This document shows, piece after piece, positions 17,806 to 26,542 of a DNA stretch of 64,000 nucleotides. The stretch is from Marinobacter qingdaonensis. GTDB taxonomy: Bacteria; Pseudomonadota; Gammaproteobacteria; Pseudomonadales; Oleiphilaceae. A program made the position numbers and the translations under genes. Each line of letters begins with the position of its first letter. Positions within the stretch are counted from its first letter, which is position 1. The stretch spans positions 558,001-622,000 of the forward strand of contig NZ_JAYDCJ010000001.1 in the NCBI RefSeq assembly GCF_034555935.1, given 5' to 3'. The notes under the pieces are model-generated. The model searched no databases and was not told where the DNA came from. It was given only the letters and a program-made list of their open reading frames with translations.

Positions 17806-18879
17806 CTACCGGTATTCCCGCGGCACCCGCGCGGTGATACCGGTCAGCAGCTCATAACCGATGGTGCCGGCACAGCGGGCCACCTCATCCACCGCCACCG
17901 TCTCGCCCCAGAGTTCAACCACGTCGCCCTCTCGGGCGTCCGGGACGTTGCTCAAATCCACCGCCAGCATGTCCATGGACACCCGCCCGATCAGGCGAAT
18001 GCGCCGGCCATTGATGGCCGCGGGCGTGTCCGTGCCCGCGTGCCGGGGGTAGCCGTCACCGTAACCGATGGCGACCATGCCCATGCGCAAACGCCGGTCG
18101 GCGACGAAGCCGGCACCGTATCCCACCGACTCGCCCGCCTCGATGGTGCGCACCGACATCAGCGGCGCCTGCAGCGACATCACCGGCTTCAGGCCGAGCT
18201 CCGGGCCGATCTTGCCGAGCAGCGGCGAGCCGCCGTACAGCATGATGCCGGGCCGGCTCCAATCGAACAGGGGCTGGCCGGGAATGAAGTGCGCGGCCGA
18301 ATTGCCAACGCTTTTCATCAGCTCCGGCCAGGGCGCCGTCGCCTCGACAAAGCAGGCGGTCTGCTCCTCGGTCATGGCGCTGTCGTTGTCGTCGGCGCAG
18401 GCGAAGTGGGTGACGAACCCGAGCAAACCGGGCCGGGCCCCGAGGCGGTCAAGCCGGGCCATAACGTCGGCCAGCTCGTCGGGATGAAAACCGAGCCGGT
18501 TCATGCCGGTGTTGACCTTGAGCCAGAAGGTGGGGCGGGCCTCGCCCTGCTCCAGCCAGTCCAGTTGCTGATGGCCGTGCAGCACCGGCTCGAAGCCCCG
18601 CTGCAGACACAGGTCCAGATCACCCGCGCTGTGCACGCCCTGCAACAGCACCACCGGCTGCAGCAGTCCGGCGGCGCGAATGGCCAGGGCTTCTTCCAGG
18701 CAGGCGACCGCGTATTTGGGGGCGTCGGAGAGCGCCTGAGCCACCTGGGCAATGCCGTGCCCGTAACCGTCGGCCTTGACCACGGCCATGGCCAGGGCCG
18801 GCGCGGCCCGTTCCGACGCTTGCCGGTAGTTGTGGCGCAGGGCCTCGAGATCAATGCGGGCAAGGGTCGGACGAGGCAT
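17806..18879 (-). CDS. alr: Alanine racemase
   Basis: A 357-aa fold-type III PLP enzyme. The PLP lysine is in AVVKADGYGHG (about residue 34), and the catalytic Tyr in ESVGYGAGFVADRR opposite it. RLIGRVSMDMLAVDL matches the C-terminal domain. It interconverts L- and D-alanine for peptidoglycan. Its ATG overlaps the dnaB stop as TGATG, so the two are very likely co-translated, an arrangement seen in related gammaproteobacteria. Confidence 0.95.
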   Translation of the reverse strand: MPRPTLARIDLEALRHNYRQASERAAPALAMAVVKADGYGHGIAQVAQALSDAPKYAVACLEEALAIRAAGLLQPVVLLQGVHSAGDLDLCLQRGFEPVLHGHQQLDWLEQGEARPTFWLKVNTGMNRLGFHPDELADVMARLDRLGARPGLLGFVTHFACADDNDSAMTEEQTACFVEATAPWPELMKSVGNSAAHFIPGQPLFDWSRPGIMLYGGSPLLGKIGPELGLKPVMSLQAPLMSVRTIEAGESVGYGAGFVADRRLRMGMVAIGYGDGYPRHAGTDTPAAINGRRIRLIGRVSMDMLAVDLSNVPDAREGDVVELWGETVAVDEVARCAGTIGYELLTGITARVPREYR

Positions 18880-20276
18880 CAGTAATCGTCACCGTAGTCG
18901 CCGTGGGCCAGGTCTTCGAATTTGGTGTACTTACCAATGAACGCCAGCCGTATCGTGCCGATCGGCCCGTTACGCTGCTTGCCGATGATGATTTCAGCGA
19001 TGCCCTTGTCCGGGGTGTCCTCGTTGTAGACCTCGTCCCGGTACACGAACATGATGACGTCGGCGTCCTGCTCGATGGCCCCGGATTCCCGCAGGTCCGA
19101 GTTGACCGGGCGCTTGTTGGGCCGCTGCTCCAGACTCCGGTTGAGCTGAGACAGCGCTACCACCGGGCAACTGAGTTCCTTGGCGATGCCCTTCAGGGAA
19201 CGCGAGATTTCCGAGATCTCCGCGGTCCGGCCCTCGGTGTTGCCGGGCACCCGCATCAGCTGCAGGTAGTCGACCATGATCAGGCCGATCTTGCCGTCGT
19301 TTTCCCGGGCAATCCGGCGCGCCCGGGAGCGCATTTCGGTGGGACTCAGGCCCGGGGTGTCGTCGATGTACAGGGGTTTGTCCTTGAGCAGGCTCACGGC
19401 GGAGGTCAGGCGCGGCCAGTCGTCCTCCTCGAGCTTGCCGCCCCGGACCTTGGTCTGGTCGATGCGGCCCAGGGAGGACAACATCCGCATGGCCAGGGCG
19501 TCGGCGGGCATCTCCATACTGAACACCAGGACCGGGGTACCGGTGCTGATCAGGGCGTTCTCGACGATGTTCATGGCGAAGGTGGTCTTACCCATGGACG
19601 GGCGACCGGCCACGATGATCAGGTCGGACGGCTGCATACCGGAGGTGCGGTCGTCCAGGTCCCGGAACCCGGTGGTCAGACCCGTGGTCTGCTCGCCGGA
19701 CTCAAACAGCTCTTCAATTCGGCTCAGGGTCTTGGTCAGGATCGGATTGATGGCCTGGGGGCCGCCGCCTTCCTTGACCCGGGACTCGGCGATCTGGAAC
19801 ACGCTGCGCTCGGCCTCGTCCAGGATCTCGTTGCTGTTGCGGCCCTGGGGGTTGAACGCGGAGTCGGAGATCTTGCCCGACACCTCCACCAACTGACGCA
19901 GCACCGAGCGCTCCCGCACGATGTCGGCGTAGGCCTTGATGTTGGCTGCGCCGGGGGTCTTTTCCGCCAGCTCGGCGAGATAGGCCAGGCCGCCGGCGTC
20001 TTCGATGTCGCCGGCGCGCTCCAGGAACTCGGCGAGGGTGACCACGTCCAGTGGCTCGCTCTCACTGGCCAGGCGCTCGACCGCGCCAAAAATCAGCCGA
20101 TGGTCCTGGCGGTAGAAATCGGCGGCGGAGATGATCTCGGAGATTTCATCGAACCGGCGGTTGTCCAGCATGAGACCACCCAGCACCGCCTGCTCAGCCT
20201 CCAGGGAATGGGGCGGCACTTTGATGCGGCTGGTTTCAAGGTCGGTGTTTGCGGGTTTGATATTGGGCTTGGCCAT
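18879..20276 (-). CDS. dnaB: Replicative DNA helicase
   Basis: A 465-aa protein with the N-terminal helical primase-interacting domain (about 20-130) and a RecA-like ATPase domain with Walker A GRPSMGKTT, Walker B-like IGLIMVDYLQLM and a C-terminal arginine-finger region. ATG 20276 gives MAKPNIKPANTD and the family length; a longer in-frame extension has no support. It is the ring helicase of the replisome. It lies downstream of rplI and upstream of alr on the same strand. Confidence 0.97.
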   Translation of the reverse strand: MAKPNIKPANTDLETSRIKVPPHSLEAEQAVLGGLMLDNRRFDEISEIISAADFYRQDHRLIFGAVERLASESEPLDVVTLAEFLERAGDIEDAGGLAYLAELAEKTPGAANIKAYADIVRERSVLRQLVEVSGKISDSAFNPQGRNSNEILDEAERSVFQIAESRVKEGGGPQAINPILTKTLSRIEELFESGEQTTGLTTGFRDLDDRTSGMQPSDLIIVAGRPSMGKTTFAMNIVENALISTGTPVLVFSMEMPADALAMRMLSSLGRIDQTKVRGGKLEEDDWPRLTSAVSLLKDKPLYIDDTPGLSPTEMRSRARRIARENDGKIGLIMVDYLQLMRVPGNTEGRTAEISEISRSLKGIAKELSCPVVALSQLNRSLEQRPNKRPVNSDLRESGAIEQDADVIMFVYRDEVYNEDTPDKGIAEIIIGKQRNGPIGTIRLAFIGKYTKFEDLAHGDYGDDY

Positions 20277-20328
20277 AACAACGTCTTCTGCTGGATACCA
20301 CGAACCGCTAAGAATACCAGAAAGCAAC

Positions 20329-20350
20329 GGGCCCGAAACCGTCTCCGGTT
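20329..20350 (-). terminator. Hairpin between rplI and dnaB, possible attenuator or terminator
   Basis: The inverted repeat CGGGCCCGAA-ACC...GGT-TTCGGGCCCG lies in the 129-base gap after rplI. The following bases on the minus strand are only moderately T-rich, so termination may be partial, which would let some transcripts continue into dnaB. Confidence 0.5.
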
Positions 20351-20405
20351 CGGGCCCGTTCAATCAAGCGGGGGTCGGGTAACCGCCCCCTGTCGATGCT
20401 ACAGA

Positions 20406-20852
20406 TCAGTCTGCAACAACGGCCAGCTTGACAGTCACTTCAACGTCAGAGTGCAGCTGCAGCTCGATGTCGTACTCGCCGGTCACGCGGAGCGGACCTT
20501 CCGGCAGACGAACTTCGCTCTTCTCGACCTCGGTACCGGCGGCGCTGATCGCGTCGGCGATGTCGCGAACACCGATGGAGCCGAACAGCTTGCCTTCTTC
20601 ACCAGCCTTGGAGCTGATGGTGAAGGACTGACCTTCCAGCGCTTCAGCGCGGCTCTGGGCAGCGGCCAGCTTCTCGGCAGCCGCTTTTTCCAGCTCGGCG
20701 CGACGCTCTTCGAACGCCTTCAGGTTTGCTTCAGTGGCAGGTACTGCCTTGCCGTACGGAAGCAGGAAATTACGACCGTAACCGGCCTTTACCTTTACCT
20801 TGTCACCCAGGGAGCCAAGGTTTGCAACTTTCTCGAGCAGAATAACTTCCAT
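20406..20852 (-). CDS. rplI: 50S ribosomal protein L9
   Basis: A 148-aa protein of standard L9 size. The N-terminal rRNA-binding domain starts [19 protein letters not shown] and has the GYGRNFLLP motif; a long connecting helix (about 40-75) leads to the C-terminal domain with GKLFGSIG. It is the last gene of the rpsF-rpsR-DUF2232-rplI cluster. Confidence 0.98.
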   Translation of the reverse strand: MEVILLEKVANLGSLGDKVKVKAGYGRNFLLPYGKAVPATEANLKAFEERRAELEKAAAEKLAAAQSRAEALEGQSFTISSKAGEEGKLFGSIGVRDIADAISAAGTEVEKSEVRLPEGPLRVTGEYDIELQLHSDVEVTVKLAVVAD

Positions 20853-20872
20853 CTCGTTAACCTCTTCGTGCT

Positions 20873-21739
20873 TTATTCAGCCGGCCCGGCGGGTTTCATA
20901 CGCCCCCGGATATCCAGCCAGCTATCCACAAAAGCCAAAACCACCAACAGAATCATCAGGCTTGGGCCCAGCAGCGCCAGTGCAACGTAGAACAACACCA
21001 GCCACTGCCCACTCAGTTTCTTGAGACCGACGATGCCATGGACCAGGGCCACGCTCGCCAGGAACAGGGGCGTACCCGCCACCCATGCCAGCAACATGGC
21101 GTTCAACCCGAGCATCGGGCCCAGCACCATGGTGACTGCACACACCACCGCAACGGCGGGTGACAGCCTCAGGGCATGGAACTCCTTGCGGAATCCGCCG
21201 GGGTTATAGAGCCCCGCCTGCCACGCCCTGGCCAGCATCGTCATGCCCACGCCGATGGCCAGGTAGGAACCGGCCATGCTCGCGTTCATCGTGTCCCGGA
21301 TGACCTGTTCCAGGTCGGACCCGAGGGTCTGGGCCACGTCGGCATTGTACTGTTCGTAAAAACTGACCCCGGCCTGGACCAGATCGTCCAGCAATCCCGG
21401 GTAGATCACGGGCAACATCAGCCCGGTCACTATCGCCAGAAAGCTCCCTCCGAGAAGGGCCCTTTCCCAGGACAGCGTTGCTCTCAGGATCGACGCCATC
21501 AGCATCACCTGCAGCAAAACCGCCAGCGCGGTCGGGTCCTGCCCGAACCAGCTCCAGCCGAGTGCCGGGAGCAATGCCCAGAGGCCGACGTTCAACCCCT
21601 GACTGATGCCGAGCCTGAGAATCACCAGGCCGACAACCGCTGCGCCAATCCAGAACAGCAAGGGCACCGCAGTCGTGACTGCTGCTACCCCGCCGGCCTG
21701 CAGGGGACCGCGCATTACATACTGTGCCAGTGCACGCAT
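20873..21739 (-). CDS. DUF2232 multi-pass membrane protein
   Basis: A 288-aa protein with about eight hydrophobic helices throughout its length. Its position between rpsR and rplI is the usual place for this family in Pseudomonas and Marinobacter relatives. Its function is unknown; distant resemblance to ECF-type or YybS membrane proteins has been noted for the family. It lies 20 bases upstream of rplI and 26 downstream of rpsR. Confidence 0.8.
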   Translation of the reverse strand: MRALAQYVMRGPLQAGGVAAVTTAVPLLFWIGAAVVGLVILRLGISQGLNVGLWALLPALGWSWFGQDPTALAVLLQVMLMASILRATLSWERALLGGSFLAIVTGLMLPVIYPGLLDDLVQAGVSFYEQYNADVAQTLGSDLEQVIRDTMNASMAGSYLAIGVGMTMLARAWQAGLYNPGGFRKEFHALRLSPAVAVVCAVTMVLGPMLGLNAMLLAWVAGTPLFLASVALVHGIVGLKKLSGQWLVLFYVALALLGPSLMILLVVLAFVDSWLDIRGRMKPAGPAE

Positions 21740-21765
21740 GGTCCCAAGTCCTGTGTCTCTGTTAC

Positions 21766-21996
21766 TTAGTTATCGTGGCTGTCCGAGTACGGCAGCAGTG
21801 CCAGGTAGCGGGCACGCTTGATCGCGGTAGCCAGCTGACGCTGATAACGTGCTTTGGTGCCGGTGATGCGGCTGGGCACGATTTTGCCGGTTTCAGTGAT
21901 GTAACCTTTCAGGGTGTCCAGATCCTTGTAATCGATCTCTTTGACACCTTCTGCCGTGAAGCGGCAGAACTTACGACGTCTGAAAAAACGAGCCAT
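21766..21996 (-). CDS. rpsR: 30S ribosomal protein S18
   Basis: A 76-aa protein of standard size: [13 protein letters not shown] start, [18 protein letters not shown] and the basic [22 protein letters not shown] segment. It binds 16S rRNA as a heterodimer with S6, encoded just upstream. Confidence 0.98.
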   Translation of the reverse strand: MARFFRRRKFCRFTAEGVKEIDYKDLDTLKGYITETGKIVPSRITGTKARYQRQLATAIKRARYLALLPYSDSHDN

Positions 21997-22021
21997 AACT
22001 TAACTCCTCAACTCCGGTTAA

Positions 22022-22438
22022 TTACTCTTCTTCGTCCTGGGTCTCAGCCTTGCGACGGTCGTCGGACTCGGCTGAACGGCGCGGACGGTCATCTCCACCA
22101 GAACGACGGTCCTCGCGGGACTCGGCGGCTTTCATCGGAGACAGATCGGTAACGGCCTCGTCGCGACGCAGGATCATTTCGCGGATGATGGCATCGTTGA
22201 ACCGGAAGTTGTGAGTCAGCTCGTCCATAGCGGCCTGTGAACATTCGATGTTCATCAGCACGTAGTGAGCCTTGTGAATCTTGTTGATCGGGTAAGCCAG
22301 GTGACGACGGCCCCAATCTTCCAGGCGATGTACCTGACCGCCATCTTCAGTGATGACGCTGGTATAACGCTCGATCATCGCGGGCACCTGCTCGCTCTGA
22401 TCCGGGTGTACCATGAACACGATTTCGTAGTGACGCAT
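22022..22438 (-). CDS. rpsF: 30S ribosomal protein S6
   Basis: A 138-aa protein: [19 protein letters not shown] start, [21 protein letters not shown], then a C-terminal extension rich in Glu/Asp/Arg (about 115-138), the region that receives glutamates in E. coli through RimK. An AGGGAG ribosome binding site precedes ATG 22438. It is the first gene of the ribosomal protein operon. Confidence 0.98.
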   Translation of the reverse strand: MRHYEIVFMVHPDQSEQVPAMIERYTSVITEDGGQVHRLEDWGRRHLAYPINKIHKAHYVLMNIECSQAAMDELTHNFRFNDAIIREMILRRDEAVTDLSPMKAAESREDRRSGGDDRPRRSAESDDRRKAETQDEEE

Positions 22439-22504
22439 GAGTTCTCCCTACGGTTTATACAGCTTTCTTTCGCCCATCGGGTACGACCCGCGTGGCCGAA
22501 CGTG

Positions 22505-22545
22505 AAAGCAAGGAGGTGACAGCTTCGGCTGCCGGTTTCATTTTT
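22505..22545 (-). promoter_or_regulatory. Possible S6:S18 autoregulatory leader hairpin
   Basis: On the rpsF transcript the leader can form a short hairpin, GGCAGC-CGAA-GCTGTC (22518-22533), flanked by CCG and followed by ACCTCC. Related bacteria use a CCG-containing leader stem bound by the S6:S18 complex. The match here is by position and a short stem only. Confidence 0.3.
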
Positions 22546-22623
22546 TGCTTTATCAATAAGGCTTTACGAAAAAGGCTTGATCAAAAGCGAGGTTTCGGAT
22601 GGCCACTTTCAGGCAATACAAAA

Positions 22624-22644
22624 CCACCCCTTGGAAAAGGGGTG
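22624..22644 (-). terminator. Terminator downstream of rlmB
   Basis: The stem CACCCCTT (22625-22632) pairs with AAGGGGTG (22637-22644) around GGAA. On the minus strand it is followed by GTTTTG. It separates rlmB from the rpsF operon. Confidence 0.7.
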
Positions 22645-22680
22645 ACGTATTCTAGGCATCCAGCGGGTTCTGTGCAAGGG

Positions 22681-23418
22681 TTAACCAAGGCGCTGGCGCA
22701 AGGCTTCGTACAGACAGACCCCGGTTGCCACCGACACGTTCAGGCTGTCGACGTGGCCGAGCATGGGGATGTTGATCAGCTGGTCGCAGTGCTCCCGGGT
22801 CAGGCGCCGCATGCCCTTGCCCTCGGCGCCCATGACCAGAGCCACCGGGCCCTTGAAGTCGGCCTGGAACAGGGTCGCCTTGGCCTCACCGGCGGTGCCG
22901 ATCAGCCAGACTCCCTGATCCTTCAAGGTGCGCAGGAAACGCGCCAGATTGGTGACCCGCACAAACGGCACCGTCTCGGCCGCGCCGCAGGCGACCTTGC
23001 GCGCCACCGGGGTCAATGACGCCGACTTGTCCTTGGGCACAATCACCGCCTGCACCCCGACCGCGTCGGCGGTGCGCATGCAGGCGCCCAGGTTATGGGG
23101 ATCGGTGACGCCGTCCAGCACCAGCAGGAAGGGCGCGGCGTCCTGGCCGGCCAGCTGCGCCAGCAGATCGTCCTCGGTCCACTCCCGGCTTTCGCTGACC
23201 GCGGCGACTATGCCCTGATGCACACCGGCGACCCGCTCATCCAGCTCCTTGCGATGAACCACCTGCCAGCGCACCCCCAGGTCATTGAGGGCATCGGTGA
23301 TCACCTTGACCCGCTTGTCCTGCCGTCCGGTCTGGATCCAGACCCGCTGCAACCGCTCCGGCTCGCGCTTGAGGACCGCCTCGACCGCGTGCCAACCAAA
23401 TACATACTCTCCGGACAC
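22681..23418 (-). CDS. rlmB: 23S rRNA (guanosine 2251-2'-O) methyltransferase
   Basis: A 245-aa SpoU-family (SPOUT) enzyme. The N-terminal substrate-binding domain starts [16 protein letters not shown]. The three knot motifs follow: [24 protein letters not shown] and [17 protein letters not shown]. It methylates G2251 of 23S rRNA using SAM. It follows rnr by 15 bases on the same strand, the classic rnr-rlmB pair. Confidence 0.97.
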   Translation of the reverse strand: MSGEYVFGWHAVEAVLKREPERLQRVWIQTGRQDKRVKVITDALNDLGVRWQVVHRKELDERVAGVHQGIVAAVSESREWTEDDLLAQLAGQDAAPFLLVLDGVTDPHNLGACMRTADAVGVQAVIVPKDKSASLTPVARKVACGAAETVPFVRVTNLARFLRTLKDQGVWLIGTAGEAKATLFQADFKGPVALVMGAEGKGMRRLTREHCDQLINIPMLGHVDSLNVSVATGVCLYEALRQRLG

Positions 23419-23433
23419 TGAACCTGCTTCCTG

Positions 23434-25995
23434 TTACTTGCGGGATTTGCGTTTTTTCGGGGCCTTGCCGCCCTTGCCAGGCTTCTGGTCCTGCTCCAGG
23501 GCGAGCTTGGCGGCCTGGGCCACCAGCTCGTCCCGGGCCGACATGGGCTCGTCCTTGGGGCTGGCCGGTTTCTTGTCCGTGGCTGGCCGTTTGCGCGGCC
23601 GCTTCAGCTCACCGCCGCCGGAATCCTTGGCTTTCTTGCCGGCCTTGGCCGGCTTGTCCCGGCCCGCGGCCTTGCCCTTGCCGGAATTGCGTCGCCCCTT
23701 GCCCCGGTCATCGGCCTTCTTCGGCACCTCGAGGGCATCCCGGTCCGCCTGCCGGTGCACCGGGTCGCTGATCAGCTCCAGGTCAATCTTGCGATCTTCC
23801 ATGCCAACCCGCACGACCTTGACCCGGACTTCGTCCCCCAGCCGGAAACTCATGGCTGTGCGCTCACCGATCAGCCGGTGCTTGACCGCATCGTGGTGGA
23901 AATAGTCGCCACTGAGAGTGGATACGTGCACCAGACCTTCAATATAGACGCCCGACAACTCGACAAAGAACCCGAAAGGCACCACCGCGGCGATGACCCC
24001 ATCGTAGTCTTCGCCCACGTGGTCGCGCAGGTACTCGCACTTGAGCCAGGCCATGACGTCGCGGGTGGCGTCGTCGGCGCGCCGCTCCGCCATGGAGGTG
24101 TGCTCGCCAAGCTGCTCCATCCGGGCCATGTCGTAGGGATAGACGGCCAGCTCGGCATCGGTCTTCGGCGGTTTGACCACATCCTTGGCGTCGTTGGTGC
24201 CGTGGATGATCGACTTAATCGCTCGATGGGCGATCAGATCCGGGTAACGCCGGATGGGTGAGGTAAAGTGGGCATAGCCGGCGAAGCCCAGGCCAAAGTG
24301 ACCGCCCTCTTCCGGGCTGTAAACAGCCTGACTGAGCGAGCGCAGCATCACCGTCTGAATCACGTTGGCGTCCGAGCGCTCGGAGATTTCCGACAGCAGG
24401 GCCTGGTAGTCGGCGGAAGTGGGGCTGTCTCCACCGCCCAGCTGCAGCCCCAGTTCCCCCAGGAACAGCCGGACCGCATTCAGCCGCTCCTCGGAGGGGC
24501 CGTCATGCACCCGGTACAGTGCCGGCAGCTTGTACTTTTTCAGGAAGCGCGCGGTGGCCACGTTGGCGCACAGCATGCACTCCTCGATGATCTTGTGGGC
24601 GTCGTTGCGGGTGACCGGCACGATCTCCTCGATCTTGCGCTGGGCATCGAACACGATCTTGGTTTCGGTGGTCTCGAAATCGATGGCACCGCGCTCGGTG
24701 CGCGCCTCGCGCAGCAACTGATACAGGCCATACAGGTTGTGCAACTGCGGCAGCACATGGGCGTACTGCTCGGACAGGCGACTGCCCTGGGGCGATTCGG
24801 GCCGCTCCAGGATGTCGCTGACCTTGTTGTAGGTCAGCCGGGCGTGGCTGTACATCACCGCCTGATAGAACTTGTACCCGCTGATCCGGCCGGCGGCGCT
24901 GATGGTCATGTCCGCCACCATGCACAGCCGGTCCACCCCCGGGTTCAGGGAGCAGAGCCCGTTCGACAGTTTCTCGGGCAGCATCGGCACCACGTGGTCC
25001 GGGAAATACACCGAGGTACTGCGGTTGACCGCCTCCTCATCCAGCGGCGTGCCCGGACGTACATAATGGGACACGTCGGCGATGGCCACCACCAGCCGGT
25101 AGCCGCCGCGGGGTCGGGGTTCGCAGTAGACCGCGTCGTCGAAATCGCGGGCGGTCTCGTCGTCGATGGTCACCAGCCGGAGGTTGCGGATGTCGACCCG
25201 GTTTTCCTTGTCCTTTTCCGCGACCTGCTCGGGAATGCCGGCTACCTGCTCGCCCACCGCCGGCGGCCAGCTGTGGGGAATGTCGTAGGAGCGGATGGCA
25301 ACATCAATCTCCATGCCCGGCGCCATGTGCTCGCCCAGCACTTCCACCACCTTGCCCAACGGCTGGGTGCGGATACTGGGCTGACGAACGATGTCCACCA
25401 CCACGTACTGACCGTGACGGGCTTCACCCACGTTCTCGGCCGGCACCAGCACCTCGTGGTTGATGCGGGCGTTTTCCGGCACCACGAAATTGATGCCGCT
25501 CTCCTGGAAGAACCGCCCCACGGTCTGGCTGGTCCGGTGCTCCAGCACCTCGACAATCACCCCTTCCCGGCGGCCGCGCTCGTCGACCCGGTCGACCCGG
25601 GCCGCAACCCGGTCACCGTGGAAAACCTGGCGCATCTGACGGGCGGTCAGGAACAGGTCGCTGCCACCATCGTCCGGAATCAGGAAACCAAAGCCGTCCT
25701 TATGGCCCACCACTTTGCCGGTGACCAGGTCGGCCTCCTCTATAGGCAGGTAGGCGCCCCGACGGTTGCAGATCAATTGGCCGTCCCGACACATGGCGAT
25801 CAGCCGACGCCGCAGCGCCTCGATACCTTCCGGCGAGGTCTGGTCGAGTTCGGCACACAGGGTCTCGTGGGTGGCGGGCGCACCGCGCTCCTTCAGATGA
25901 GCGAGGATGAATTCCCGACTCTGGATGGGGTTGTCGTATTTCTGGGCCTCACGATTGGCGTGAGGATCCCGGGAGCTGTTCTTCCTGGAAGCCAT
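23434..25995 (-). CDS. rnr: Ribonuclease R
   Basis: An 853-aa 3'-5' exoribonuclease of the RNB family. Order of domains: N-terminal HTH (about 35-100), cold-shock OB domains (110-290), RNB catalytic domain with the active-site Asp cluster in DDETARDFDDAVYCE, an S1 domain (about 660-745), and a basic Lys/Gly/Pro-rich C-terminal tail typical of RNase R rather than RNase II. ATG 25995 has AAGGA seven bases upstream; further upstream in-frame ATGs do not. It degrades structured RNA. Confidence 0.95.
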   Translation of the reverse strand: MASRKNSSRDPHANREAQKYDNPIQSREFILAHLKERGAPATHETLCAELDQTSPEGIEALRRRLIAMCRDGQLICNRRGAYLPIEEADLVTGKVVGHKDGFGFLIPDDGGSDLFLTARQMRQVFHGDRVAARVDRVDERGRREGVIVEVLEHRTSQTVGRFFQESGINFVVPENARINHEVLVPAENVGEARHGQYVVVDIVRQPSIRTQPLGKVVEVLGEHMAPGMEIDVAIRSYDIPHSWPPAVGEQVAGIPEQVAEKDKENRVDIRNLRLVTIDDETARDFDDAVYCEPRPRGGYRLVVAIADVSHYVRPGTPLDEEAVNRSTSVYFPDHVVPMLPEKLSNGLCSLNPGVDRLCMVADMTISAAGRISGYKFYQAVMYSHARLTYNKVSDILERPESPQGSRLSEQYAHVLPQLHNLYGLYQLLREARTERGAIDFETTETKIVFDAQRKIEEIVPVTRNDAHKIIEECMLCANVATARFLKKYKLPALYRVHDGPSEERLNAVRLFLGELGLQLGGGDSPTSADYQALLSEISERSDANVIQTVMLRSLSQAVYSPEEGGHFGLGFAGYAHFTSPIRRYPDLIAHRAIKSIIHGTNDAKDVVKPPKTDAELAVYPYDMARMEQLGEHTSMAERRADDATRDVMAWLKCEYLRDHVGEDYDGVIAAVVPFGFFVELSGVYIEGLVHVSTLSGDYFHHDAVKHRLIGERTAMSFRLGDEVRVKVVRVGMEDRKIDLELISDPVHRQADRDALEVPKKADDRGKGRRNSGKGKAAGRDKPAKAGKKAKDSGGGELKRPRKRPATDKKPASPKDEPMSARDELVAQAAKLALEQDQKPGKGGKAPKKRKSRK

Positions 25996-26137
25996 TCGGA
26001 TCCTTGCTGTCATTCTGCGCCCATGGGGCGCGGATGAATTCATTTGAGGTGCAGTATAACGTTGGGAGAGCACAGCTGCCTAACAAGGGCGGGGGAATAG
26101 GCATAAATACCTGCCAAACTTTTTTTTCAGAAAATGT

Positions 26138-26166
26138 TTGACAGCTCCTGCCGGAATTATTAAAGT
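26138..26166 (+). promoter_or_regulatory. Sigma-70 promoter of tRNA-Leu
   Basis: TTGACA (26138-26143), a 17-base spacer and TAAAGT (26161-26166), then a GC-rich ACGCGCC stretch resembling a stringent discriminator. The tRNA begins about 85 bases on. Confidence 0.75.
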
Positions 26167-26252
26167 ACGCGCCATCGGTTGAGGGACACACCTAACCGAC
26201 GGCAGAAACGTCTAGTTTTCAACAAGCTAACGACGCAACTGCAAATCACCTG

Positions 26253-26338
26253 CCGAGGTGGTGAAATTGGTAGACACGCTAGCTTCAGGTGCTAGTGGGG
26301 GCAACCCCGTGGAGGTTCAAGTCCTCTCCTCGGCACCA
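26253..26338 (+). tRNA. tRNA-Leu (anticodon CAG)
   Basis: An 86-base class II tRNA: acceptor GCCGAGG/CCTCGGC, a D arm with GGTAGACACGC, anticodon stem CTAGC/GCTAG around TTCAGGT (anticodon CAG), a long variable arm TGGGGGCAACCCCG and the T arm GGAGG-TTCAAGT-CCTCT. CCA is encoded. An inverted repeat CCATTTCTT/AAGAAATGG begins at the CCA and ends at 26358, but no T-run follows. Confidence 0.97.
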
Positions 26339-26542
26339 TTTCTTCCCCCAAGAAATGGCAGAATCAGTAAACTTCCCAACACTCAATGATTGCTTCGCTC
26401 CGAGTCCAGTCGCATATTCGTAATATCGCGTGAGTCCGACGAAAGACCTGCAAAAAATTGTGCTGTTAAAGAAGCCGGCCTTGATGGCTCCGAGTGAGAA
26501 TCCACAGACACTCACCCGGAACAACCAACACACCTGATTGCA

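Noticed and set aside
18903..20990. Long plus-strand frame opposite dnaB and rplI
   Set aside because: Antisense shadow of GC-rich genes, with low-complexity composition and no domain.
22570..22585. TTGATCAA near the rpsF leader as an FNR box
   Set aside because: It lacks the four-base spacer of the FNR consensus.
24268..26037. Long plus-strand frame opposite rnr
   Set aside because: Antisense shadow; His/Gln/Val-rich composition typical of a complement reading, no ribosome binding site.
26336..26358. Inverted repeat overlapping the CCA of tRNA-Leu as a terminator
   Set aside because: The 9-bp stem has no following T-run and includes bases of the mature tRNA, so I did not call it.
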